Shown here piece by piece: positions 43,990-53,373 of a DNA stretch of 64,000 nt. A program made the translations under genes and the position numbers. This DNA comes from an uncultured Eubacterium sp. (GTDB taxonomy: Bacteria; Bacillota; Clostridia; Lachnospirales; Lachnospiraceae): NCBI GenBank assembly GCA_900545725.1, contig URAI01000003.1:1-64000 (forward strand). Direction: 5' to 3'. Each line of letters starts with the position of its first letter. Position 1 is the first letter of the stretch. A model generated the notes under the pieces. That model saw only the letters and a list, made by a program, of their open reading frames with translations, was not told the origin of the DNA and did no database searches.

Positions 43990-45285
43990 ATGCCAAAGAT
44001 ATCAATTATTGTTCCGGTATGTAATGTTGAAAAATATCTGTCAAAATGTCTGGACAGCATTGTGAATCAGACATTAAAGGAAATTGAGATAATATGTATT
44101 GACGATGGTTCTACGGATGACAGTGGAGCTATATTAGACAGTTATTCACAAAAGGATTCAAGAATTAAGGTTATACACAAGAAAAATTCGGGATATGGTA
44201 ATTCAATGAATGTTGGCATGGATTGTGCTGATGGGGAGTATATCGGAATTGTTGAGAGTGATGATTGTATTCTGCCGGAAATGTATGAGGAATTATATAA
44301 AGCTGCCAAAGAATCAAATCTGGATTTCGTCAAGTCAGATGCAGTTTTCTGGTGGGAGAGAATCGGTTATTCTTACAATGTCCATTATGATTATCTTAAG
44401 GGATATTATGATAAAGTACTTATGGGCAATGACAGGCATGTGTTTTATAAGTTTCTGATGAATATATGGACGGGGATTTATAAGAGTGATTTTTTAAAAA
44501 AACATAATATCAGATTTAATGAAACGCCTGGGGCATCATATCAGGATAATGGTTTCTGGTTCCAGACAATGACATTTGCAGACCGGGCTATGTGGATTGG
44601 CAAGTCGTATTATATGTACAGACAGGATAATCCTATGGCATCAATTAAGAGTGAGGCAAAGGTGCTTGCTATGTCTAATGAATATGATTATATAGAAAGA
44701 ATATTGAAAGATAAGAATGCCGGCAGTGATAGTGTTAAGGAATGTAATTATTACAGACTGGCTAGAAATTATGGAAATTACTATAGAATTGCTGATGAAT
44801 TAAAGGAAAATTTCTTGAGTTATGTTCTGAAAGACTATGAAAAATATGGGAAAGACATAGAGGATGAACCATATTTAATAGAATGGTACAGAAAGATAGC
44901 AGAAAATCCTATAGAATTTTGTAAGTCCACCATTGATATTAAGAACAGCAATAAGGCTGTTCTGGAAAAAGCAGAGTCTATAGTGATATATGGAGCTGGA
45001 AAAAGAGGACAGTATATATTGAGGCATCTGTATAATATTGGTGTCTATGATAAGATAACTAATTTTGTTGTGTCTGGTAATGCGGGTATGCAGTGTATTG
45101 GCAGAATAGAAGTTATCAATATATCTGAACTGGTAGATAATGAAGATGATAATATGCTTGTAATTATATCTGCATCAAATGCAGATGAAACATATAGAAT
45201 TATGGAAAATATACTTTATCAGTATAAAATTAATAATTATATTGGAAGTGATGATATAATTAACAATTTTTATTCCATTTGTTAG
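43990..45285 (+). CDS. Glycosyltransferase family 2 with C-terminal Rossmann-like module
   Basis: A 431-residue fusion. Residues 1-230 are GT2 (ISIIVPVCNVEKYLSKCLDS, ICIDDGSTDDSGAI, GYGNSMNVGMDCADGEYIGI, VESDDCI as metal-binding acidic site). Residues 329-431 are the module (SIVIYGAGKRGQYILRHL, then NFVVSGNAGMQCIG) in its VS form. A helical segment (230-325) links them. Ribosome site is weak (GGATGGTG). It precedes the UDP-GlcNAc 2-epimerase gene by 13 nt. Confidence 0.88.
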   Translation: MPKISIIVPVCNVEKYLSKCLDSIVNQTLKEIEIICIDDGSTDDSGAILDSYSQKDSRIKVIHKKNSGYGNSMNVGMDCADGEYIGIVESDDCILPEMYEELYKAAKESNLDFVKSDAVFWWERIGYSYNVHYDYLKGYYDKVLMGNDRHVFYKFLMNIWTGIYKSDFLKKHNIRFNETPGASYQDNGFWFQTMTFADRAMWIGKSYYMYRQDNPMASIKSEAKVLAMSNEYDYIERILKDKNAGSDSVKECNYYRLARNYGNYYRIADELKENFLSYVLKDYEKYGKDIEDEPYLIEWYRKIAENPIEFCKSTIDIKNSNKAVLEKAESIVIYGAGKRGQYILRHLYNIGVYDKITNFVVSGNAGMQCIGRIEVINISELVDNEDDNMLVIISASNADETYRIMENILYQYKINNYIGSDDIINNFYSIC

Positions 45286-45298
45286 GGAGAGGGATGTT

Positions 45299-46411
45299 AT
45301 GAGAAATATAATGGTTGTTTTTGGAACCAGACCAGAAGCAATAAAGATGTGTCCATTGGTTTTAGAATTGTGTAAGAGACCAGATAATAATGTGATTGTG
45401 TGTGTTACTGGACAGCATAGACAGATGCTTGATCAGGTGCTTATGGATTTTAATATTATACCTGATATAGATTTGCACATTATGAAGGAAAAACAGACAC
45501 TGTTTGATATCACTATTAATGTAATGAATGGAATAAAGGATGCTGTTGAAAAAGTAAAACCAGATATAGTTCTAGTTCATGGAGATACTTCAACAACATT
45601 TGCAGCATCACTTGCATGCTATTATATGCAGATTCCAGTTGGACATGTTGAAGCTGGACTCAGAACATATGACATATATTCTCCATATCCTGAGGAGTTT
45701 AACCGACAGGCAGTTAGCATTATTTCTGAGTATAATTTTGCTCCTACAGAACGTGCTAAGGAGAATCTTATAAAAGAGGGTAAAAATCCATCAAAGGTGT
45801 ATGTTACCGGGAATACTGTAATTGATGCATTAAAGACTACAGTGAAAGACGATTATTATCATAGTGAATTGGAGTGGGCTGGCAATAACAGGCTGATATT
45901 GATTACAGCACATCGTAGAGAGAATATTGGTGAACCTATGCACAATATGTTCAGGGCAATCAGAAGGATTGTTGAAGAACATGATGATATAAGGGCGATA
46001 TATCCGATTCATATGAATCCTGTAGTCAGACAGATAGCGGATGCAGAATTGGGGGATTGTGACAGAATACATATTATAGAACCGCTTGATGTAATGGATT
46101 TTCATAATTTTATGAAGAAGAGTTATCTTATTCTTACAGATAGTGGAGGGGTTCAGGAAGAGGCTCCTAGTCTTGGAAAACCAGTTCTTGTTATGAGAGA
46201 TACAACCGAACGTCAAGAGGGGATTGAAGCTGGGACTCTGCGACTTGTAGGAACTAATGAAGAGAATATATATAATAATTTTAAAAAATTGATAATGGAC
46301 GATAAAGAATATGCTAAGATGGCGCAGGCAAAAAATCCGTATGGGGATGGACTTGCAAGTGTGAGGATTGCGGACATACTTGAAGATTGTTTTAGTTATT
46401 ACAATACATAG
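45299..46411 (+). CDS. wecB: UDP-N-acetylglucosamine 2-epimerase (non-hydrolysing)
   Basis: A 370-residue cytoplasmic enzyme with VVFGTRPEAIKMCPLVLEL, VCVTGQHRQMLDQVL, VLVHGDTSTTFAASLAC, HVEAGLRT, ITAHRRENIG and ILTDSGGVQEEAPSLGKPVLV, all hallmarks of WecB/MnaA. It interconverts UDP-GlcNAc and UDP-ManNAc, giving a ManNAc donor for the glycan. Length is typical. It is the last gene of the packed run that began at 23.2 kb and is followed by a 345-nt gap. This is the clearest link to a defined nucleotide-sugar in the island. Confidence 0.95.
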   Translation: MRNIMVVFGTRPEAIKMCPLVLELCKRPDNNVIVCVTGQHRQMLDQVLMDFNIIPDIDLHIMKEKQTLFDITINVMNGIKDAVEKVKPDIVLVHGDTSTTFAASLACYYMQIPVGHVEAGLRTYDIYSPYPEEFNRQAVSIISEYNFAPTERAKENLIKEGKNPSKVYVTGNTVIDALKTTVKDDYYHSELEWAGNNRLILITAHRRENIGEPMHNMFRAIRRIVEEHDDIRAIYPIHMNPVVRQIADAELGDCDRIHIIEPLDVMDFHNFMKKSYLILTDSGGVQEEAPSLGKPVLVMRDTTERQEGIEAGTLRLVGTNEENIYNNFKKLIMDDKEYAKMAQAKNPYGDGLASVRIADILEDCFSYYNT

Positions 46412-46756
46412 CTAAAGCAAAGTTTGATGTATATTTTTCAATAAGGATGGCATCAGAACAATTTGTTAAGAAACAGAATATATTAAAAAGTGTGACATGG
46501 TAGAAGTATAAGTTTATTCGGAGGAACTTTGAAAAATTAACAGATTTATAGAAGTGATTTTATATTTATATCTATAAATGAGCAAATATAGAAAATGCAC
46601 AAAAATAATCTCTTTTTATCCGTGACCTAAATACATTACAACAAATTATGTGATAAATGTTTTTATATTACGGATAAATTTGTGCAATATTTTAAATTTG
46701 CACATTTATAGTTTATATTATAAAAGTCATATAAACAGTATTCACGGAGGAATAAT
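46412..46756. other. 345-nt spacer with nested inverted repeats
   Basis: No gene seen. TGCACAAA (46596-46603) and TTTATCCGT (46615-46623) pair with the continuous arm ACGGATAAATTTGTGCA (46670-46686). GTGCAA (46682-46687) can instead pair with TTGCAC (46698-46703). The alternative pairings, just before a new gene with its own GGAGG site, suggest an operator or leader structure. TTGCAC (46698)-N15-TATAAA (46719-46724) is a possible, rather short-spaced promoter. Confidence 0.45.
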
Positions 46757-49168
46757 ATGTTACTAACAGCAGATAACGACAGTAATGAATTAACAGCAGA
46801 ATTTTCCAAGGGTGCATTGGTATGGTACAATTTTAAAAACAATAGCCATATAATGTATATATATAATGATATTCCTGACGATGGAGTTATAGATTTTTTA
46901 AAGAGTAAAGGCTGTGTGGATACATTTCATGTTGGTGAAGATTTATTGAATAAATCGGACATTGATTATAGTGTGAAATATGACTACATAGTAGGAATAG
47001 ATATATTAGAAGAGTGCAGGGAAGTTAAAAGATTATTAGAAATATGTAAGCTTTTATTAGAGTCTGATGGAAGGCTTATTATTGGAGCAGAAAACAGATT
47101 TGCAATTAAGTATTTCTGCGGAGATCGGGATCCATATACCAATCACAGCTTTGATGGGATTGAACATTACAGGAGAATAACTAAGCAGGATGAGAATGAT
47201 ATTAAGGGAAGATGTTATTCTAAAAAAGAGTTATATGATATGCTGGCAAGTAATGGCTTTGGATATAATAAGTTTTATTCTGTAATGCCGGATTTAAAGG
47301 AGGCACAGCTTATATATGCGGATGGATATAAGCCGGTTGAAGAGCTTGCTATGAGATATTTTCCTTTATATAATTATCCTGAAAGTGTGTTCCTTGAGGA
47401 AGAATATTTATATACTGACCTTATTAAAAATGATATGTTTCATATTATGGCAAATGCATTTTTGATTGAATGTAGTATGGATAACAGTTTTGACAGTACA
47501 CTTCATGCTACGATTTCACTTGACAGAGGTAAGGAAAATGCATTGGTTACAGGAATAATTGAACAAGATGGAGTTAAAAGCGTATATAAGAAAGCAGTTT
47601 ATCCAGATGGTGTTAAGAAGTTAAAAGAGTTGAAATATAATCTTAATAATCTTAAGGATAATGGAATTAATGTCGTTGAATCAGATATAAAAAACGATAC
47701 TTTTATTATGCCATATATAGATAAGCCTATTGCCATGAATAAATTAAAAGAAGTGGCAAAAAAAGATAAGAATGAGTTTTTCAAGGCATTAGATGCTATG
47801 TATGAGCTTATATTAGCTTCATCAGACCATAATGGCATATTATCTGAAAAGGATAAGAATAGTGCAAATGGCAGAGATATGGGGGTTATTCTTTCTAAGG
47901 GATATATAGATATGGTGCCTCTTAATTGCTTTTATGATGAAAGTGCTTCTAATCCAAAGGATAGATTTATTTACTATGATCAGGAATTTTATTATGAAAA
48001 TTGTCCTGCTAAGGCTGTGTTATATCGTTCAATTTCAATTATATATGATGGAACTGATAAAGAATTTCAACAGCTTATTCCAATGACGGAAGTGCTTGAA
48101 CGTTATGGCCTTTGTGAATGTAAAGATATATATGCACGTATGTCATCGAGATTTACAGATACACTTAGAAATCAGAAAGCGCTTGAACCTTTTTATAGAA
48201 CCAGAAGATGTGATAAGAGAAATATCTATACTAATAGAGAGATGATTAATTATAGTGCGAAAGACTATAGAAGAATATTTATAGATATATTTGATGGTCT
48301 AGATGATAGGGCAGATAATAAAAAGCTGATATTATTTGGTTCGGGATTATTTACACAACGATTTTTGAATACGTTTGCCGGAGATTATAATATTTATTGT
48401 ATTATTGATAATAACAAGGATAAATGGAACACTCAGATTGATGGGATACCTGTTAAAGCACCGGATATTTTAAATGATATACCTGAGAATCAAAGACACA
48501 TTATTATATGTATTAAGAAGTATTATGGTGTTGCTAATCAATTAAGAAATATGGGAATTACAGATTATCATATATATGATCCTGCCAACGATTATCCTAA
48601 TAAGAGGAGAGAAGCTGTACTTAAACGTATTTCGGATAGTAATAAAAAGTTCGCATATGACGATAATATTAGTGGGAAAAATATTACAGATACTTTTTCA
48701 GATGATACATCAGACACACATAATAATGCAGATACGTCAAAACAATATAATGTTGGTTACATAGCTGGTGTATTTGATTTATTCCACATAGGTCATTTAA
48801 ACATGTTTAAACGTGCAAAGGAACAATGTAATTATCTTATTGTAGGTGTTGTGTCTGATGAGGGTGTAAGGCTTAATAAACAGGCAGAGCCATATGTACC
48901 ATTTGAAGAACGTATTGAGATGGTGAGAGCTTGTAAATATGTAGATGAGGCTGTAAAGCTTCCGCTTGATTTTGCAGGAACAAGAGATATGTTTAAAATA
49001 TATCATTTTGATGTCCAGTTTTCGGGAAGTGATTATGAGAATGATCCGGCGTGGCTTACTGAAAAAGAATGGCTTGAGAAGAATGGCTCAACAATGGTAT
49101 TTTTTCCATATACTAAGAGTACAAGCTCTACTAAGCTTAAGAAGGCGATTGAGGTGAGAACTAAATAG
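46757..49168 (+). CDS. Four-domain fusion: methyltransferase, uncharacterised middle domain, Rossmann-like module, TagD-like cytidylyltransferase
   Basis: An 803-residue protein. Residues 70-220: a methyltransferase-like region (YDYIVGIDILEECREVKRLL, GRLIIGAENRFAIKYFCG) with a weak SAM loop. Residues 250-500: an uncharacterised part with kinase/phosphotransferase-like elements (VYKKAVYPDG, FIYYDQEFYYENCPAK). Residues 522-615: the module (KLILFGSGLFTQRFLNTF, CIIDNNKDKWN). Residues 668-803: a cytidylyltransferase (AGVFDLFHIGHLNMFKRAKE, H-x-G-H; TKSTSSTKLKK at the end in place of RTxGISTT). It makes a CDP donor in the same chain as modifying domains. Ribosome site is GGAGG. It starts a new transcription unit. 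Confidence 0.8.
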   Translation: MLLTADNDSNELTAEFSKGALVWYNFKNNSHIMYIYNDIPDDGVIDFLKSKGCVDTFHVGEDLLNKSDIDYSVKYDYIVGIDILEECREVKRLLEICKLLLESDGRLIIGAENRFAIKYFCGDRDPYTNHSFDGIEHYRRITKQDENDIKGRCYSKKELYDMLASNGFGYNKFYSVMPDLKEAQLIYADGYKPVEELAMRYFPLYNYPESVFLEEEYLYTDLIKNDMFHIMANAFLIECSMDNSFDSTLHATISLDRGKENALVTGIIEQDGVKSVYKKAVYPDGVKKLKELKYNLNNLKDNGINVVESDIKNDTFIMPYIDKPIAMNKLKEVAKKDKNEFFKALDAMYELILASSDHNGILSEKDKNSANGRDMGVILSKGYIDMVPLNCFYDESASNPKDRFIYYDQEFYYENCPAKAVLYRSISIIYDGTDKEFQQLIPMTEVLERYGLCECKDIYARMSSRFTDTLRNQKALEPFYRTRRCDKRNIYTNREMINYSAKDYRRIFIDIFDGLDDRADNKKLILFGSGLFTQRFLNTFAGDYNIYCIIDNNKDKWNTQIDGIPVKAPDILNDIPENQRHIIICIKKYYGVANQLRNMGITDYHIYDPANDYPNKRREAVLKRISDSNKKFAYDDNISGKNITDTFSDDTSDTHNNADTSKQYNVGYIAGVFDLFHIGHLNMFKRAKEQCNYLIVGVVSDEGVRLNKQAEPYVPFEERIEMVRACKYVDEAVKLPLDFAGTRDMFKIYHFDVQFSGSDYENDPAWLTEKEWLEKNGSTMVFFPYTKSTSSTKLKKAIEVRTK

Positions 49169-49192
49169 CTATTTTACGAGTTAGGAGAAGTT

Positions 49193-50251
49193 ATGGAGAA
49201 TATTGAGCAAATAGTAACTATATTAGAACACTTTCAAAAAGAACAGCAAAAGATGAAAAATGATATTGATAGTTTGTATAACATAGTTAAAGAGTGCCTG
49301 TCGTTACAAAAAAATAATACATTGGACATGAATGAAAGGGTACTTCCGGCGTTAAGAATTATGATAGATGGAGTAGGTACTAATCTGAAATATGAAATTG
49401 TAGATTACATGAATAAAAACAATGGGATGTTTTTTCCAAAGATTGAATCACATGAAGATACAATTAATAATATTGTTAACGATGGGAAATCACTTGCCAG
49501 ATTTGGTGATGGCGAATTTAGTATAATAGATGGAATGACAAGGTGGACTTTTCAACAATGTGATAGCAGATTGTCAGCAAGATTATTACAGGTATTACAA
49601 TCCAATAATGATAAGCTTATGATAGGGATAGCTAATAATTATGGAGATTTAAGTATATATACAAATGAATCAAAATCAGAAATAAGAGCCTATATGACAG
49701 AAGATGTAAGAAGAAGACATGAAAAGCTATTGGATAAAAACAGAGTTTATGAAGATGCTTATATTACCAGATGGTATATGATGATGGATGATAAGGACTC
49801 AGAAAATCCAGCTAAGAGATTAGCTAATCTTAAGAAGATATGGAATAATAGAAATGTTATTTCAGTAGAGGGAGAATTTACGAGATTAGGTGTGGAAAAT
49901 AATCTTTTTGATAATGCATTATCATTTAGGAGAATTATTGCACCAGGAAAAGATTCTTTTAGCCGATATGATGATATATTAAATGCATGTATTGAATATG
50001 GCAATAAAGACGATTTATTTTTATTGGCAATTGGTCCATCATCAGGTGTGCTTGCGTATGATTTGGTTATTAATGGATATCAGGCGGTAGACGTTGGACA
50101 TATTGATTTGGAATACATGTGGTATTTATCTGGAAGTCATGTTAGAATAAGTATTCCAAGTAGATATAATAATGAAGTTGATCCAGATGTTGTTCCTGGA
50201 CCTGTACAGGATAAAAAATATTATGAACAGATTATATGGAAATATACATAA
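49193..50251 (+). CDS. GT-D (DUF1792) glycosyltransferase
   Basis: A 352-residue protein. The first 60 residues form a coiled coil (ILEHFQKEQQKMKNDIDSLY). The rest is GT-D: SLARFGDGEFSIIDG with the D-x-E metal site, IGIANNYGDLSIY, VISVEGEFTRLGVENNLF, and LLAIGPSSGVLAYDLVINGY. It is a paralogue of the C-terminal domain at 34.6 kb but carries no Rossmann-like module; the coiled coil takes its place and may mediate oligomerisation. It lies 24 nt behind the four-domain fusion gene, and a strong terminator follows. Confidence 0.87.
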   Translation: MENIEQIVTILEHFQKEQQKMKNDIDSLYNIVKECLSLQKNNTLDMNERVLPALRIMIDGVGTNLKYEIVDYMNKNNGMFFPKIESHEDTINNIVNDGKSLARFGDGEFSIIDGMTRWTFQQCDSRLSARLLQVLQSNNDKLMIGIANNYGDLSIYTNESKSEIRAYMTEDVRRRHEKLLDKNRVYEDAYITRWYMMMDDKDSENPAKRLANLKKIWNNRNVISVEGEFTRLGVENNLFDNALSFRRIIAPGKDSFSRYDDILNACIEYGNKDDLFLLAIGPSSGVLAYDLVINGYQAVDVGHIDLEYMWYLSGSHVRISIPSRYNNEVDPDVVPGPVQDKKYYEQIIWKYT

Positions 50252-50261
50252 TCTTTAACAT

Positions 50262-50304
50262 ATATTGAGGACTGCAATCAATATAAGCAGTCCTCAATAT
50301 TTTT
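50262..50304 (+). terminator. Terminator between convergent units
   Basis: A perfect 14-bp stem ATATTGAGGACTGC/GCAGTCCTCAATAT with an 11-nt loop, then TTTT. It lies between the convergent GT-D and CgeB-like genes. Confidence 0.88.
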
Positions 50305-50317
50305 AATAATTTTAAAA

Positions 50318-51481
50318 TTAATTAAATACAATATTAAACATTTCATTAAGTCTGACATCATAAGTGTGATTTTCTTCTATCTTTCCAAGACCATTTGCAG
50401 CAATTTGTTTTCTTTCATTTTCATGCGTCAGGTAGTAGCTGCATTTGTTAATGAGGTCGTCCTTAGAGTCATATAATACCATATCCTGTCCGGGCGTGAA
50501 ATGTTCATAGAAATCTTCCTGATAGTTAGAAAGCAGGAATCCTCCGCATCCCATAATATCCATACATCTTAAAGGTATTCCAGAACGTATTGAACGCAGG
50601 GATATATTAAGGTTGATTTTACTGTTCGCAAATACATATGGCATATTATTGTAATAATCTACAGGTCCCCTGTTATCGATATATGGCATGTTGTCTGTTG
50701 GATTAGATGTATATAAGGCAACATTGAATTTATCAGAAAGGGCTGAGAGCAGTTCATAACGCTCCATTGCAGCCAGTTTTCGTGCGATAAAATAGTATGC
50801 ATATACATATGTATCTGTTTCCACACCATCTTTGTTAGGTGTAAATGGAACGGCTTTTCGCATCTCTTCTAACACATTATCTGTTAAAAGTTCCTCTATA
50901 AAATAATAGCCATATACATTTAACTGTGCTTTCATGATACCATCCAGATATCCCTGTGTGTATGGTGATGTTGTTTTAAATTTATCAAACAGATTATGTT
51001 TTTCATTATACATAGAACCGACAAATGATACATCAGAGCTATAACTGCTGTGTATGTTCAGGGACGATGATAATTGTCGTTTAAGTCTTTTGCTATTGAC
51101 AGCAAGTGGCATATAATATACGGTATTGATACCGGCTTTTTTTAATTCGTTATATTGCATCTTATCAAATATAAATACATAATTGCATGGATTTATTATC
51201 GTGCATGAGTATAATGTGATAAGAGGACTGTCATATACATAGGAAATATATGGAATATTATGTATGTTACAGTTAGTTGATACAATAGGGTTGTAGTTAA
51301 AGGTAAATACACAATCATATTCATCGGAGATTTCTTTTTCAAATATCTGGTTAAAGTCTTTATTTATACGGTTATATATAAGTTCTGTGCTTATAACCTT
51401 ATATGTATATCCAAAAGAGTTAAATGTTTCACAGACATCTTCAATTCCAAAATTCTTGTGTTCAAATATTAATATTTTCAA
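50318..51481 (-). CDS. CgeB-like glycosyltransferase (DUF3880/Glyco_trans_1_2)
   Basis: A 387-residue protein starting at a TTG codon 6 nt behind CAGGAG (KILIFEHKNFGIEDV). N-terminal part: VFTFNYNPIVSTNCN and ISYVYDSPL, typical of DUF3880. C-terminal part: INLNISLRSIRSGIPLRCMD, GCGGFLLSNYQEDFYEHF and CSYYLTHENERKQIAANG, typical of CgeB-like GT-B transferases. CgeB belongs to glycan modification of the Bacillus spore surface. It is paralogous to the next gene; the two differ mainly in the middle. The four - strand genes here form one transcription unit. Confidence 0.85.
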   Translation of the reverse strand: MKILIFEHKNFGIEDVCETFNSFGYTYKVISTELIYNRINKDFNQIFEKEISDEYDCVFTFNYNPIVSTNCNIHNIPYISYVYDSPLITLYSCTIINPCNYVFIFDKMQYNELKKAGINTVYYMPLAVNSKRLKRQLSSSLNIHSSYSSDVSFVGSMYNEKHNLFDKFKTTSPYTQGYLDGIMKAQLNVYGYYFIEELLTDNVLEEMRKAVPFTPNKDGVETDTYVYAYYFIARKLAAMERYELLSALSDKFNVALYTSNPTDNMPYIDNRGPVDYYNNMPYVFANSKINLNISLRSIRSGIPLRCMDIMGCGGFLLSNYQEDFYEHFTPGQDMVLYDSKDDLINKCSYYLTHENERKQIAANGLGKIEENHTYDVRLNEMFNIVFN

Positions 51482-51519
51482 AATGTACTCCTGTTTTTGT
51501 TATGACTAAATTTATGTGT

Positions 51520-52701
51520 TTATTCAGACTGTTCAAATGCTTTTTCTATTATCTGAAACATTCTGATATCATAGTTATGTAATTCTTTAACTTTGTTAAA
51601 ACCATTCTGTGCAATTGATATACGTTCTTCTTCATGTTCAAGATAATATGAGCATAAGTCTCTTAGCTGGTTAATATCGGAATACATAACGAGATCTTTA
51701 CCATCTTCGAATATTTCAGGTATTTCTGACTGATAGTTGGTAATTAAGAATCCGCCACTGGCTAATACGTCAAATATTCTTTGTGATAATCCGGAACGTA
51801 TAGATTTTGCTGTTATGTTAAGATTGATTTTGCTTTGATTAAATATAAGTGGCATTTCCTCATGTGATTTTGCAAATCCTTTGTTATTAGCATTAGGCAT
51901 ATGTGAAGTATCACTTCTGGTATATATATCAACATTGAATAAATCGGACATATATTTTAGCGTTCTGATTCTTTCCTGTTCAGCAGCTTTCACACTAATG
52001 TATTGTAAGGCAATTATATTTTTATAATCAGGCTTAAAACCGGTGGACGTATTATATATCTGAGGGTTATATTTTAAAAATGTCTGTATAAAGTTATCGT
52101 CTATACAATCAGCAATAAAATTGTATCCGTATACTTTAAGCTGTGCCTCTATTAAACCATTGGCATAACCCATCTCACGTTCTGGCAGGTTGATTGTATT
52201 GAATAGACATTTTTCCTGATAGGTTGAACCGATAAAAGATATATCACTTTTATACTTCTGCTTCACTTCTTCTGAGGAATTATTAATTGTATCCTGTATT
52301 CTTATTACATTGGCAGCCAGTGGTATATGAAAGATATGTGATGGATTGATATGAACAAATTCATTATACATCTCTTTATCAAACATAAATACCCTGTTAA
52401 TATTATTGGCAAGAGAGTCATAATATAGCTCAGTTAATGGACTGTCAACTATCAGTGAAATATAAGGGATATTTATAATTTTGCATAAATCGGACATCCA
52501 TGGAAAGAAATTGATTGTAAATACAAATGAATAATTATTATTTAGTAATTGTGGAGATACAATTTTTACACATTCTGATGGTGTGAGATTTTTGTTGGTA
52601 ACTTCTACGGTTTCTTCATAAACTGAACAATTAAGTCTTTTTAAGGAATCAATAATGTCTGGCTCACATATGCTGCCATATCTGTATATGTATACGTTCA
52701 T
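51520..52701 (-). CDS. CgeB-like glycosyltransferase (DUF3880/Glyco_trans_1_2), paralogue
   Basis: A 393-residue protein. The start is placed at MNVYIYRYGS because GGAG lies 7 nt upstream; a Met four codons earlier lacks a ribosome site. Signatures: FVFTINFFPWMSDLCKI, ISLIVDSPL, INLNITAKSIRSGLSQRIFD, GGFLITNYQSEIPEIF and CSYYLEHEEERISIAQNG. It shares the whole fold with the gene immediately downstream in the operon. Probably a duplicated sugar transferase acting on successive positions. The spacing to its neighbours is tight (38 and 76 nt). Confidence 0.85.
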   Translation of the reverse strand: MNVYIYRYGSICEPDIIDSLKRLNCSVYEETVEVTNKNLTPSECVKIVSPQLLNNNYSFVFTINFFPWMSDLCKIINIPYISLIVDSPLTELYYDSLANNINRVFMFDKEMYNEFVHINPSHIFHIPLAANVIRIQDTINNSSEEVKQKYKSDISFIGSTYQEKCLFNTINLPEREMGYANGLIEAQLKVYGYNFIADCIDDNFIQTFLKYNPQIYNTSTGFKPDYKNIIALQYISVKAAEQERIRTLKYMSDLFNVDIYTRSDTSHMPNANNKGFAKSHEEMPLIFNQSKINLNITAKSIRSGLSQRIFDVLASGGFLITNYQSEIPEIFEDGKDLVMYSDINQLRDLCSYYLEHEEERISIAQNGFNKVKELHNYDIRMFQIIEKAFEQSE

Positions 52702-52777
52702 TTTATGCTCCATTCTGATTTTATTTGTATATTATTGTACGTTAATTTATATGGCTTTGCAATGTCAAATGTAATAT

Positions 52778-53335
52778 TTAATTAATACCCGAAGAAAGAG
52801 AATACAGGGTATCGGCAATTTCGCTGTAACCGGTATTTTTTAAATTGTCAGTTATAAGAGCTAATGTATAAGCTTTGTTAATAGATGAATGTTTTATAAG
52901 TGATAACAAAGCGGCAATGGATAAAGTATTTTCTATTAATTCATGGCATATACATTCAAGAGCATTTTTTTGGTTAGTGTCAAATTCAATATTAAGTAGA
53001 AGAAATTTATGGCGCCGTATTTTTTGTATTAGTTCGTCAATACTGCTTACATCTAAAAGGAATAATGGGGAATCAGAGGGGTGTGAAAATTCGTTAAGAG
53101 AAATATCAACTCCTACGATGCAATATGCAATATCATTTTTAGAGTGAAAAGGATTAAGAATACTTTTGTATTGAAAAAAGGAACACATATTATTAATGGC
53201 AGTATAAGAATTATATGACAAAAAAGTATTGATTGAATTCCTGAGAAGAATAAGGTCATTACCATATGTCTGTTGCCAGTTCTCCTGTTGTTGTATTAAG
53301 GATTCAACATATTCCTCTGTATCTTTATTAATCAT
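52778..53335 (-). CDS. Hypothetical protein, helical
   Basis: A 185-residue protein with no family I recognise. It starts MINKDTEEYVESLIQQQENW; a Met 13 codons earlier (53374) overlaps the stop codon of the upstream gene (TGATG) and could be used by coupling, but GGAG before the internal ATG favours the shorter form. It has acidic and amphipathic helices, two cysteines near 138-142 (ECICHE), and a hydrophobic segment (SIAALLSLI) too short for a clear membrane helix. It lies between a StrF-type GT gene and a CgeB-like gene, so a role in the same glycan is likely by context only. Confidence 0.5.
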   Translation of the reverse strand: MINKDTEEYVESLIQQQENWQQTYGNDLILLRNSINTFLSYNSYTAINNMCSFFQYKSILNPFHSKNDIAYCIVGVDISLNEFSHPSDSPLFLLDVSSIDELIQKIRRHKFLLLNIEFDTNQKNALECICHELIENTLSIAALLSLIKHSSINKAYTLALITDNLKNTGYSEIADTLYSLSSGIN

Positions 53336-53373
53336 AGCTTGTCTCCATTTCCAGATAAGTATATTGTTATACA

